Shown here: positions 6,914 to 15,336 of the stretch, one piece after another | How the letters are laid out: the number at the start of each line of letters is the position of its first letter | Numbering within the stretch: the stretch's first letter is position 1 | Assembly: GCF_001403615.1 (NCBI RefSeq) | Contig: NZ_LN879457.1 | Location: forward strand, 434,001-498,000 | Direction of reading: 5' to 3' | DNA length: 64,000 bases | Source: Desnuesiella massiliensis | GTDB lineage: Bacteria > Bacillota > Clostridia > Clostridiales > Clostridiaceae | The notes under the pieces: generated by a model | Told to the model about the DNA's origin: nothing | The model's input: only the letters and a program-made list of their open reading frames with translations | The model's database searches: none | Made by a program: the position numbers and the translations under genes

Positions 6914-8611
6914 ATGAATGTAGGAGAGTTTGCAAACTGCCTTGAGGAAAAAGGTTTTTTAGTCATTGCTGGAGAGGGTGGCTTAAATCAAGAGATGATA
7001 AGCATTAATATGATGGAAAATCCTGATACTCTTAAATGGATAAAAGCTGGAGAGTTTTTACTTACTACGGGATATTTTATGAAGGATGATGAAGAGCTTC
7101 AATTAGAATTTATTAATCAGCTTAGTAAAATTAATGCTGCAGGTATAGGCATTAAAAAGAATAGATATATTGGTGAACTATCACCAAGGGTTTTAGCACA
7201 AGCAGATAATTTTAGACTGCCCATAATATCCATTCCCTATGAGTATAGTCTGTCAGATGTAAGCAGTATTTTTTATAAGGAGCTTTATGAACGCCAAAGT
7301 GAGGTGTTAAGAAAATCTTTAAATATCCATGAGCAGCTTATGAATATAGTGCTTTCAGGGGGAGGCATCGAGGAGTTAAGTAAAGAATTAATAAATCTGA
7401 TACATAATCCATTATTGATTGCTAATGAATATGGAGAAATAATAGCTAATGAGGGATTGCTTGATGCAAATAAGATGGATGAAGAGCTCTTTATCAAGTA
7501 TGAACAAGAGACTATGGTAAATATTGATATTTTAAAGAGCTATTATAATAACATAAGTAAGGAAATGCCTAGGGAAGCTATAAAACTTATAACTAAGGCT
7601 TTAGGTGAGGAGATAACCTATAGAATAAAACCTATAGTATCTGAAAGAGAGATATATGGTTATATTATTGTTGGAGAGCTTGAGTCCAAGATGGCAGAGT
7701 TAGATTATATAGCTGTTGAAAGAGCTTCGGTTATAATACTTCTTGAGAGAATGAAGCAAAGAGCTATTGATGAAACGAAACAGCTTATGAGAAGAGATTT
7801 TTTTGATGATCTTTTAGAAGGAAAAATTCACTCTGAAAGCGAACTTGAAAACCTAGCCATGATTTATGGGCTAAAACCTAGACTTAACTATTCCTGCATG
7901 GTAGTAGAATTTAAAAATATTAATGATAATGTACTTCAATATTACACTGAGAAAAAATTTGCTAGTCAATTTAGAGAGGATATATTTAAGGTTGTAGAGA
8001 CTATAGGGCTAAAAGCCCAAGTTAAAACTGTGTCTATTATAAGAGGAGGATATTTAATTATATTTATCCCTTTCAAAAATGAAGAAAATCATAAGGAAAA
8101 TAGAGATTTCTGCGTGAGTTATGGAAGTATATTAGAGAAAGCTCTTATGGAAAAATATGAGGATTATCAATTAAGCATAGGTATAGGAAAGAGCTATACT
8201 ATATTGCATCAAGCTAAGAGCTTTAAGGAAGCTATGGAATCAATAAGAATAGCTAACCAATTTGGTAGTGATAAGAATATTGTGCATTTTGATGATTTTA
8301 TGATATATCATCTTTTAAATTCTTCAGGGAACACAGATATGTTAAAAGACTTCTATAATAATTCCATAAGAACTTTAGCAGAATATGATAGTAGAAATAA
8401 TACTGATTTAGTAAGTACTTTAGAAGTATATTTCCAGTGTAAGAGCAATATGAGTGAAGCGGCTAAAAATCTATATATTCATAGAAATACTCTATTATAT
8501 AGACTGGATAAAATAAAGGAAATTTTAAATACAGATCTTGAAAATGGAGAGGAAAATTTAGAATTACAGTTAGGAATACACATAATGAAATTACTAGCAT
8601 TATACAAATAA
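6914..8611 (+). CDS. PucR-family transcriptional regulator of the ureide operon
   Basis: A 565-residue cytoplasmic regulator. Residues about 1-125 form the PucR N-terminal domain (MNVGEFANC..., KWIKAGEFLLTTGYF). A central GAF-like/GGDEF-like region follows. The C-terminal 60 residues are a helix-turn-helix of the CdaR/PucR type, with the hallmark SEAAKNLYIHRNTLLYRLDKI. PucR-type regulators control purine and allantoin degradation, and the genes directly downstream (AllH, AllF, AllG, carbamate kinase) fit this. It has its own terminator at 8610-8643, so it is transcribed separately from the operon it probably controls. Confidence 0.88.
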   Translation: MNVGEFANCLEEKGFLVIAGEGGLNQEMISINMMENPDTLKWIKAGEFLLTTGYFMKDDEELQLEFINQLSKINAAGIGIKKNRYIGELSPRVLAQADNFRLPIISIPYEYSLSDVSSIFYKELYERQSEVLRKSLNIHEQLMNIVLSGGGIEELSKELINLIHNPLLIANEYGEIIANEGLLDANKMDEELFIKYEQETMVNIDILKSYYNNISKEMPREAIKLITKALGEEITYRIKPIVSEREIYGYIIVGELESKMAELDYIAVERASVIILLERMKQRAIDETKQLMRRDFFDDLLEGKIHSESELENLAMIYGLKPRLNYSCMVVEFKNINDNVLQYYTEKKFASQFREDIFKVVETIGLKAQVKTVSIIRGGYLIIFIPFKNEENHKENRDFCVSYGSILEKALMEKYEDYQLSIGIGKSYTILHQAKSFKEAMESIRIANQFGSDKNIVHFDDFMIYHLLNSSGNTDMLKDFYNNSIRTLAEYDSRNNTDLVSTLEVYFQCKSNMSEAAKNLYIHRNTLLYRLDKIKEILNTDLENGEENLELQLGIHIMKLLALYK

Positions 8612-8643
8612 TAGACCATGATTTTGTTCATGGTCTATTTTTG
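8610..8643 (+). terminator. Terminator of the pucR-like gene
   Basis: ATAGACCATGA pairs with TCATGGTCTAT around a six-base loop, followed by TTTTTG. It overlaps the last base of the stop codon. Confidence 0.85.
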
Positions 8644-8740
8644 TGCACTTTGTACAATAGCAAAGCTTTATTTTTTAGCATGTTGTTGATGGATTATTGA
8701 AAGCCTTGTCCTATAATAATTCTTGAAGAGGGGGATTAAA

Positions 8741-9643
8741 ATGTTCCATATAAAAGCATTGAGCAAACCTGTATTTCAGGATTTAGAAGGGCTCAAGGGT
8801 GCCAAAGTCCACTCAATATTTAAAAGGGTGATAAATTTAGAGCGTCAAGGTAAGCTGATTTCAATTCAAAATCCATCAGTGCCTAAAGGATCTCTATCAA
8901 TGAATATAAGTGAGGAAGTAGACTTTTCTAGCTATTCAACATGCTTTAGGGGACATTTAGACATTAAAGACAACACTATTTATCTAGGAGCCTTAAATTT
9001 CATTCTAGATAAACCAGAGATCTGGGAGCCTCGGCTTAAATATTATCCTGAAATTTATTTTAGAAACAAGCAGAAATTTATAAAAACACTAAAAAGTATA
9101 ATTATGATTAATGGCAAGGAGGGTGGCATTAAAGAAGACGTATTTAATGTTATGCCTTCTGTTGTGTCTCATAATGCAGATTTAAAATACAGCCATTACA
9201 ACGAAATCCTAACGAAAGCAGCTAACTATTTAAGTGAAAAGGATTTAGGTGGAGGGGCAAAGGAAATATGTAATCTAATCGGTATGGGTATTGGACTTAC
9301 CCCTTCCGGAGACGATTTTTTAGTTGGAGTTATCAGTGTATTGCATAGCATAAATTCAACAAAGTCAGAGAAGTCTTATGTTAAAGAGTTTTATGAAAGT
9401 TTATGTGCTGAAATCTTATGTAATTTGAGTAAGACTACCATGGTAAGTAGAACCTATCTCCAGGAGGCTGTTTGCGGCAATTTTAGTGAAAGCTTTCACA
9501 ATATATATAAAGCCCTATCAGAAGAGGATTTAGAAAAATTGTATGAGGCTTCTTTAAATATGATGGCAGTGGGACATTCATCTGGTACGGATGGGTTATG
9601 CGGAATACTATGGGGATTCTATCAATTAGATTTTTTATATTAA
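8741..9643 (+). CDS. allH: AllH-like subunit (DUF2877) of oxamate carbamoyltransferase
   Basis: A 300-residue DUF2877 protein with the family signature GLTPSGDDFLVG near residue 188 and a second conserved patch GHSSGTDGLCG near the C-terminus. In E. coli the three proteins FdrA, YlbE and YlbF (AllF, AllG, AllH) together form oxamate carbamoyltransferase, which phosphorolyses oxalurate to oxamate and carbamoyl phosphate. All three families are present here in consecutive genes. ATG 8741 is chosen because GAGGGGG lies at 8728-8734; a TTG at 8723 would lie upstream of that site. FdrA follows 15 bases downstream. Confidence 0.82.
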   Translation: MFHIKALSKPVFQDLEGLKGAKVHSIFKRVINLERQGKLISIQNPSVPKGSLSMNISEEVDFSSYSTCFRGHLDIKDNTIYLGALNFILDKPEIWEPRLKYYPEIYFRNKQKFIKTLKSIIMINGKEGGIKEDVFNVMPSVVSHNADLKYSHYNEILTKAANYLSEKDLGGGAKEICNLIGMGIGLTPSGDDFLVGVISVLHSINSTKSEKSYVKEFYESLCAEILCNLSKTTMVSRTYLQEAVCGNFSESFHNIYKALSEEDLEKLYEASLNMMAVGHSSGTDGLCGILWGFYQLDFLY

Positions 9644-9658
9644 AAAATGGAGGTAGCT

Positions 9659-11251
9659 ATGATAATAAAAAATATTATTAAAAAGAACACCTATTATGAT
9701 TCAGTTACGTTAATGATGCTTTCCAGCAAAATTGCTTCTATGGATGGTATTTTGGATGCCACAATAATGATGGCTACAGATTATAACAAAAGATTAATGA
9801 CCGATTCAGGATTGTTATTGCCTGAGAATGCAGAAATCAGTGCTAATGACTTGGTCATTGCTGTTAAAACAGAAGAGCAATCAAAAATAGAAGAAGTGGT
9901 AAAGACTGTAGAAGAAGAGCTTCAAAAGAAAAATGATACAGCTCAAGAAGGGGATCTAAAGGCAAGAACTTTAGAAACTGCTTTAAAAAGATTACCCAAT
10001 GCTAACTTTACTGTAATATCAGTGCCAGGAAGATATGCTAAAAATGAAGCTATGAAGGCTTTAGAAAATGATCTTCATGTATTGTTATTTAGTGACAACG
10101 TATCCATTGAGGATGAGATTGAGCTTAAGGACAAGGCTATAGAAAAGGGACTTTTAATGATGGGACCTGACTGCGGAACTACTATAATAAGTGGTACAGC
10201 TTTAGGTTTTGCTAATTTAGTTAATAGAGGAAAGATTGGAATGGTGGCAGCGGCAGGTACAGGATTACAAGAAGTAACCTGTTTAGTAAGCAGATTAGGA
10301 GAAGGGGTTTCTCAAGGCTTAGGTACTGGCGGTAGAGATGTAAAGGAAGCCATTGGAGGCAGAATGATGCTAATGGGATTACAGGCTCTAGCTCAAGATG
10401 ATGAAACTGAAGTAATAATGATTATATCAAAACCACCTCATAAATCTGTTATGGAAAAAATATTTAAATTTGTAGAAGGAATAAACAAGCCCGTAGTTAC
10501 TTGTTTTATAAGTGGCAGCAAAATAAATATCAAGAATCCTAGGGTTATTCAAACCTTTACCTTAGAAGATGCAGCTTATGCGGCAGTAAGCCTTGCAAAG
10601 GGAACTACTGTAGAAGAAGTGATATTTACTGAGGATAAAGAAAGAATTAATAGTATCCTTGCACAAGAGATAAGTAAGCTTAATAAAGAGCAAAAATATA
10701 TAAGAGGTCTTTATTCTGGCGGAACATTATGTTCAGAGGCAATGGTTCTAATGAAAGACACTATGGGAGATATATATTCTAATACTCCATTGGATGAAAA
10801 AGGCTTATTAAACAATATAGAAGTTAGTGAAAAAAATACTGTGCTAGATTTAGGGGACGACTACTTCACTAATGGTAGACCTCATCCAATGATAGATCCA
10901 AGAGTAAGGTTAGAGAGAATGAGAAAAGAAGCCTTAGACAAAGAAACAGCAGTAATATTATTAGATGTAGTTTTAGGCTATGGTTCTCATGAAGATATGG
11001 CTGGAGAGTTAATATCAGCTATAGGAAAGATAAATAAAGAGCTAGAGACTGAAGGTAGAAAGATAAGCTATATCGCTTCAGTATGTGGTACTGATGAAGA
11101 TATACAAAATAGAAAAGAGCAAGTAGAAAAGCTTGAGAAAGCAGGAGTTATAGTAATGCCTTCAAATGCACAAGCAGTGAGATTAGCTGTATTAGTCGCT
11201 TCAAAAACAAAGGATTGTGGCGAAATAATAGGAGGAAATCACAATGGATAA
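9659..11251 (+). CDS. allF: AllF (FdrA) subunit of oxamate carbamoyltransferase
   Basis: A 530-residue FdrA-family protein, related to the alpha subunit of succinyl-CoA synthetase. It shows a CoA/nucleotide-binding-like fold with VAAAGTGLQEVTCLVSRLG, the loop GLGTGGRDVKEAIGG and the later YSGGTLCSEAM and DLGDDYFTNGRPHPMIDPR motifs. Together with the DUF2877 and DUF1116 partners it should phosphorolyse a carbamoylated substrate such as oxalurate. ATG 9659 is preferred over ATG 9647 because GGAGG at 9649-9653 serves it. Its last eight bases overlap the start of a 58-residue gene. At about 530 residues it is slightly shorter than E. coli FdrA, and the missing tail seems to be that small gene. 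Confidence 0.85.
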   Translation: MIIKNIIKKNTYYDSVTLMMLSSKIASMDGILDATIMMATDYNKRLMTDSGLLLPENAEISANDLVIAVKTEEQSKIEEVVKTVEEELQKKNDTAQEGDLKARTLETALKRLPNANFTVISVPGRYAKNEAMKALENDLHVLLFSDNVSIEDEIELKDKAIEKGLLMMGPDCGTTIISGTALGFANLVNRGKIGMVAAAGTGLQEVTCLVSRLGEGVSQGLGTGGRDVKEAIGGRMMLMGLQALAQDDETEVIMIISKPPHKSVMEKIFKFVEGINKPVVTCFISGSKINIKNPRVIQTFTLEDAAYAAVSLAKGTTVEEVIFTEDKERINSILAQEISKLNKEQKYIRGLYSGGTLCSEAMVLMKDTMGDIYSNTPLDEKGLLNNIEVSEKNTVLDLGDDYFTNGRPHPMIDPRVRLERMRKEALDKETAVILLDVVLGYGSHEDMAGELISAIGKINKELETEGRKISYIASVCGTDEDIQNRKEQVEKLEKAGVIVMPSNAQAVRLAVLVASKTKDCGEIIGGNHNG

Positions 11252-11420
11252 AATAAGCAATTTATTTAAAACCAAGGTTAAGGTTGTAAATATAGGCCTT
11301 GAAACTTTTCATGAAGCTAATAAGCATCAAAATGTAGAGTGCATCCATATCGATTGGAGACCAGCAGCGGGTGGAGACCCTAAATTACTTGCAATACTAG
11401 CAAAATTAAATAAGAAATAG
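11244..11420 (+). CDS. Small FdrA-domain protein (58 residues) between allF and allG
   Basis: An ATG 9 bases after a GGAGG starts a 58-residue frame, ending in TAG at 11418-11420. It overlaps the allF stop codon by eight bases and ends 13 bases before allG. The protein reads MDKISNLFKTKVKVVNIGLE, then a segment with HIDWRPAAGGDPKLL. The VNIGLE...DWRPxAGGD pattern is found as a terminal module in FdrA/YlbE-type proteins and as separate small 'FdrA domain' proteins. Tight coupling on both sides suggests a fourth component of the carbamoyltransferase. Its function is not shown by the sequence alone. Confidence 0.75.
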   Translation: MDKISNLFKTKVKVVNIGLETFHEANKHQNVECIHIDWRPAAGGDPKLLAILAKLNKK

Positions 11421-11433
11421 GAAGGTGGAGCAA

Positions 11434-12684
11434 ATGAAATTTAATATAAACGAAGCTAATAAGATTGCCTTAGAAAGAATGCAAAAAGCTAATACATTTT
11501 TAGTGGATGTAAAATATGCTAAAGAAGTTATTCCAGGCATGGATCCTATGACTATAGGACATGCTGGACCACCAATAAAGTGGGAAGACATGTGTGGACC
11601 TATGAAAGGAGCTATAGTTGGAGCTATAATTTACGAAGGTCTAGCGGCTACTTATGAAGAGGCTGAAAGCATGGCAGCCAGTGGTAAGGTTAAGTTTATA
11701 AGCAATCACAGTATGGGCTGTGTGGGCCCTATGACCGGTATGATAACTTATTCTATGCCCTTGCTTGTAGTAAAAAATGAAACCTTTGGCAATTATGCCT
11801 ATAGCACCTTTAATGAAGGCTTAGGAAAGGTTATGCGTTTTGGAGCTAATGATGAAACTGTAATCAGAAGATTAAAGTGGTTAGAACAAGTATTGGCCCC
11901 AGCTTTCAAAAAAGCTTTAGCTTTATCAGGTCCAATTAACTTGCAGGTTCTTACAGCTAAGGCTCTATCTATGGGGGATGAGATGCATCAAAGAAATGTA
12001 GGAGCTTCTTCTATATTCTTAAGAACTATAATGCCTTATATAGTAAGAGCGGTTGAAGACATTAAACAGTTACAAGAAATCACAGATTTCATAACCGGAA
12101 ATGAGCAATTCTTCTTAAATATAGCCATGGCAAATGCTAAAGCTACTATGGATCCTGTTAAGAACATAGAGGGTTCCACTATAGTTACAGCTATGAGCAG
12201 AAATGGTACAAACTTTGGAATTAAAGTGAGTGGATTAGGAGATCAATGGTTTGAAGCTCCTGTAAATATGCCAAAAGGATTATATTTCCCAGGCTATAGT
12301 GAAAAAGATGCAAATCCAGATATGGGGGATAGTGCTATTGTTGAATGTATTGGATTAGGCGGTTTTGCTATGGGAGCTGCTCCAGCAGTAGTTCAATTTG
12401 TAGGTGCTACATCAGTACAAGCAGCCATTCAATACACAAAGGATATGGAAGAAATCACTGAAGGAAGCAATCCTTCATATCAAATGGCGAATTTAAATTT
12501 CCAAGGAGTACCTACTGGTATTGATATAAGAAAAGTAGTAGAAACTGGGTTGCTTCCAGTTATCAATACAGGAATGGCACATAAAGAACCAGGAGTAGGT
12601 CAAATTGGAGCAGGTATAGTAACAGCACCTATGGACTGTTTTGTCAAAGCTCTTATAGCCTTTGGTGAATTGGTTGAGGAGTAA
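11434..12684 (+). CDS. allG: AllG-like subunit (DUF1116) of oxamate carbamoyltransferase
   Basis: A 416-residue protein covering the whole DUF1116 (YlbE) family. Conserved patches seen are DPMTIGHAGPPIKWEDMCGP near residue 40, SNHSMGCVGPMTGM, the MSRNGTNFGIKVSGLGDQWF stretch, GLGGFAMGAAPAVVQFVG and GVGQIGAGIVTAPMDCF. Together with AllF and AllH it forms the oxamate carbamoyltransferase in E. coli. ATG 11434 is chosen because AAGGTGGAG lies just before it; a GTG at 11425 would sit inside that site. The next gene, carbamate kinase, uses the carbamoyl phosphate produced. Confidence 0.86.
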   Translation: MKFNINEANKIALERMQKANTFLVDVKYAKEVIPGMDPMTIGHAGPPIKWEDMCGPMKGAIVGAIIYEGLAATYEEAESMAASGKVKFISNHSMGCVGPMTGMITYSMPLLVVKNETFGNYAYSTFNEGLGKVMRFGANDETVIRRLKWLEQVLAPAFKKALALSGPINLQVLTAKALSMGDEMHQRNVGASSIFLRTIMPYIVRAVEDIKQLQEITDFITGNEQFFLNIAMANAKATMDPVKNIEGSTIVTAMSRNGTNFGIKVSGLGDQWFEAPVNMPKGLYFPGYSEKDANPDMGDSAIVECIGLGGFAMGAAPAVVQFVGATSVQAAIQYTKDMEEITEGSNPSYQMANLNFQGVPTGIDIRKVVETGLLPVINTGMAHKEPGVGQIGAGIVTAPMDCFVKALIAFGELVEE

Positions 12685-12695
12685 AGTTTATGACG

Positions 12696-12716
12696 AGCCC
12701 TTCTTTATGAAGGGCT
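12696..12716 (+). terminator. Intercistronic hairpin between allG and arcC
   Basis: AGCCCTTC and GAAGGGCT pair around TTTAT, 11 bases after the allG stop. The bases after it (TGCTTC) are not a T run, so it may be an attenuating or RNA-stabilising hairpin rather than a full terminator. Confidence 0.5.
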
Positions 12717-12826
12717 TGCTTCAAAGGAAAAGGAAGCATTGGCTATAACTACTTCAGCATAGGATAAATCGAAATATTTACTGTGATGTTTTTATAAAAA
12801 TATAAAAGAATGGAAGGTTAAATAAT

Positions 12827-13765
12827 ATGAAAGAAAAAGTGGTGCTTGCTATTGGAGGAAATGCCATACAAAAGGAAGGGCAAAGAGGAACCATAGAAGA
12901 GCAAAAGGAAAATATTTATAATAGCTGCAGTCCAGTTCTAGAGCTAATGGAAAAAGGATATACCGTGGTAATAACTCATGGAAATGGACCGCAAGTAGGA
13001 AACACTCTTATAAAGACAGAACTAGCTTCGGAAGTAGTTCCTAAATATCCTCTAGATGTTTGTGATGCTGAGACACAAGGAAATATAGGTTACTTAATTC
13101 AGCAAGCCTTTCATAACAAAATGAAGGAAAGAGGAATCGAAAAGTCTGTAGCTACAGTAGTTACCCAGATAGTTGTAGATAAAGAAGACCAAGCTTTTCA
13201 AAATCCTACAAAGCCTATAGGACCTTTTTATGAGAAGGAAAAAGCAGAAGAAATCATGAAAGAAAAAGGTATAACCTTTGTAGAAGATAGTGGTAGAGGC
13301 TATAGAAGAGTAGTACCTTCACCTATGCCTAAAAAAATAGTAGAAAAAGAAGCTATAGAAGCTTTAATTGATAAAGATATATTAGTTATAACCGCTGGGG
13401 GTGGAGGTATCCCTGTAATTGAAGAAGAGGGAATGCTAAAAGGAACAGAGGCAGTTATAGACAAAGATTTTGCTAGTGCTTTATTAGCAGCAGAGATAAA
13501 GGCAGATTATTTCTTTATACTGACAGGAGTAGATCAAGTGGCTATTAACTTTGGAAAGCCTAATCAAGAAAACCTTGCTCAGTTATCTGTAGAAGATGCT
13601 TTAAGATATATGGAAGAAGGACAATTTCCTAAAGGTAGTATGGGACCAAAGATAAATGCGGCTATATATTTCTTAAAAAAAGGTGGTAAAAATGTAATAA
13701 TTACCTCTATAGACAAACTTCAAGATGCTTTGGAAGGTAAAACAGGTACTAGATTATTTCTATAA
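12827..13765 (+). CDS. arcC: Carbamate kinase
   Basis: A 312-residue protein of normal length for carbamate kinase, which transfers the phosphate of carbamoyl phosphate to ADP, giving ATP, ammonia and CO2. Motifs are the N-terminal AIGGNAIQKEGQRG, VITHGNGPQVG, the ITAGGGGIPV turn, KDFASALLA and FPKGSMGPKINAA. In this operon it completes ATP generation from the carbamoyl phosphate released by AllFGH; no arginine deiminase or ornithine carbamoyltransferase gene is nearby. The start has an adequate GGAAGG upstream. Confidence 0.93.
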   Translation: MKEKVVLAIGGNAIQKEGQRGTIEEQKENIYNSCSPVLELMEKGYTVVITHGNGPQVGNTLIKTELASEVVPKYPLDVCDAETQGNIGYLIQQAFHNKMKERGIEKSVATVVTQIVVDKEDQAFQNPTKPIGPFYEKEKAEEIMKEKGITFVEDSGRGYRRVVPSPMPKKIVEKEAIEALIDKDILVITAGGGGIPVIEEEGMLKGTEAVIDKDFASALLAAEIKADYFFILTGVDQVAINFGKPNQENLAQLSVEDALRYMEEGQFPKGSMGPKINAAIYFLKKGGKNVIITSIDKLQDALEGKTGTRLFL

Positions 13766-13942
13766 GAACTATAGTAAAAGCTATTGTGCAAATTATACAA
13801 CCAATGCGTTAAAAGTATAGACTTTTTATACATTGTTACTAGAGCACTTTATTTGTAATATTATTTATGAAAAGAAAAGTTCTAGAACTGATAAATAAGC
13901 CCTGTAAACCTATACAAAAAATCTATATACAGGAGGAGCATT

Positions 13943-15304
13943 ATGAATAAAAAAAGATTTTTTTCAATGACTTTATTAGCACTTATGTTTACTTTACTAA
14001 TGTCTAATATATTAGTATTTGCAGCGGAGGGTGCAGCAGCACCAAAGACACCTCAGGGTGCCTATGCATTATTAACAGTAATTCCTTTAATTGTTATATT
14101 GGTATTATTATTTAAAAGAGTGGACATGCTTGTAGCAGGATTTATTGGTGGAGTAATGGCAATGATTATAGGTGGAATTACTCTTGCTCAAGCTAATGAC
14201 TTCTTATTAAAATCTATACCATCCATGCTTACAATAACCGTGCCAATTATAAACTCAGCTTTAGCTATGGCGGTTTTTAAGTCCGGTGGATATACTTCAG
14301 CCCTAACCCTAGTTAGACGTGGTATCAAAGGAAGAGTTGAATTCTTTGCAGCATTTATAGTAATACTACAGGCAGCAGCTACTTATATGTCAGGTATAGG
14401 TGGAGGAAGCGCTATGGTTATAGCACCTCTAGCTTTCACAGCAGTTGGAGCTATACCAGAATTAATCGCAGGAATGTCTATAGCCGCTGCAGTATCCTTC
14501 ACAACTTCACCAGCTTCTCTTGAATCTGGAATAGTTTCAAAGCTTGGTAATATAGCTGTAGGCGATTATGTATCAACTATGAGAATTTATTGGATAGCTT
14601 TTGTAGTCATAGCAATAATTATAGGATTCTATGGAGCTAAAAAGAGAAATGCTTTATTCCAAGGGGATGAAAGTGAAGAGTTTAAAGGTATGACTAATGC
14701 ACAATTATTTAAAAACACTGTGCCAGCCATATTCTTACTATTCTCAGTTATCTTTGGACCTTTTGTAAATAATTTAGTTGGATTCCCATTACTTTCTCCA
14801 TTAATGTACACAATAGTTACAGTAGCTTTAATATTCCTATGTACAAAGATGAACTTAAATCAATCAGTAAACTCTATGGTAGATGGTTCAAATTATATAC
14901 TAGTAAGATTGTTCAGTGTAGGTATATTCTTAGCATTCATTAACATTATAGGAGAAACTGGAGCTTTTTCATCCATAGTTAGTGTTGCAAAGCTTGCACC
15001 AGCAGCTTTAGTGGTGCCAACAGCGGTATTAGCAGGATTCCTTGTTGGAGTACCAGCAGGGGCCTATGTAGGCTCAGTATTGACTTTAGTATTGCCAGTA
15101 GTAGCTTCTCTTGGCTTCTCACCAGTTTCCCTAGGCTTTGTAGCTATGGGGGTAGGACTTGGAAGTCAGATGAGCTTTGTAAATATAACAATGCAGGCAC
15201 TTTCTTCAGGATTCCAAATCCCAATTATAGATGTGGTTAAAGGTAATGCAAAGTGGGTTGGAGGCTGTGTAGCATTATTGTTAGTAATATCATTTTTAAT
15301 ATAA
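13943..15304 (+). CDS. Multi-helix permease of the ureide operon (ion-transporter-like)
   Basis: A 453-residue polytopic membrane protein with 11-13 hydrophobic segments. After an N-terminal hydrophobic segment with a possible signal-like cut (LVFAAEGAAA), a repeated architecture is visible, with loop motifs SGIGGGSAMVIAP, TTSPASLES and VGVPAGAYVGS. Paired half-repeats with glycine- and serine-rich re-entrant loops are typical of ion-transporter superfamily carriers of carboxylates. The substrate is unknown, but the position between carbamate kinase and an amidohydrolase suggests uptake of the ureide or cyclic amide that the operon breaks down. AGGAGG precedes the ATG. Confidence 0.72.
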   Translation: MNKKRFFSMTLLALMFTLLMSNILVFAAEGAAAPKTPQGAYALLTVIPLIVILVLLFKRVDMLVAGFIGGVMAMIIGGITLAQANDFLLKSIPSMLTITVPIINSALAMAVFKSGGYTSALTLVRRGIKGRVEFFAAFIVILQAAATYMSGIGGGSAMVIAPLAFTAVGAIPELIAGMSIAAAVSFTTSPASLESGIVSKLGNIAVGDYVSTMRIYWIAFVVIAIIIGFYGAKKRNALFQGDESEEFKGMTNAQLFKNTVPAIFLLFSVIFGPFVNNLVGFPLLSPLMYTIVTVALIFLCTKMNLNQSVNSMVDGSNYILVRLFSVGIFLAFINIIGETGAFSSIVSVAKLAPAALVVPTAVLAGFLVGVPAGAYVGSVLTLVLPVVASLGFSPVSLGFVAMGVGLGSQMSFVNITMQALSSGFQIPIIDVVKGNAKWVGGCVALLLVISFLI

Positions 15305-15336
15305 AATAAATCTTTACAATAAAGGAGGTATATTCC

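Noticed and set aside
12827..13765. Carbamate kinase as part of an arginine deiminase pathway
   Set aside because: No arginine deiminase, ornithine carbamoyltransferase or arginine/ornithine antiporter gene is nearby; AllF, AllG and AllH are.
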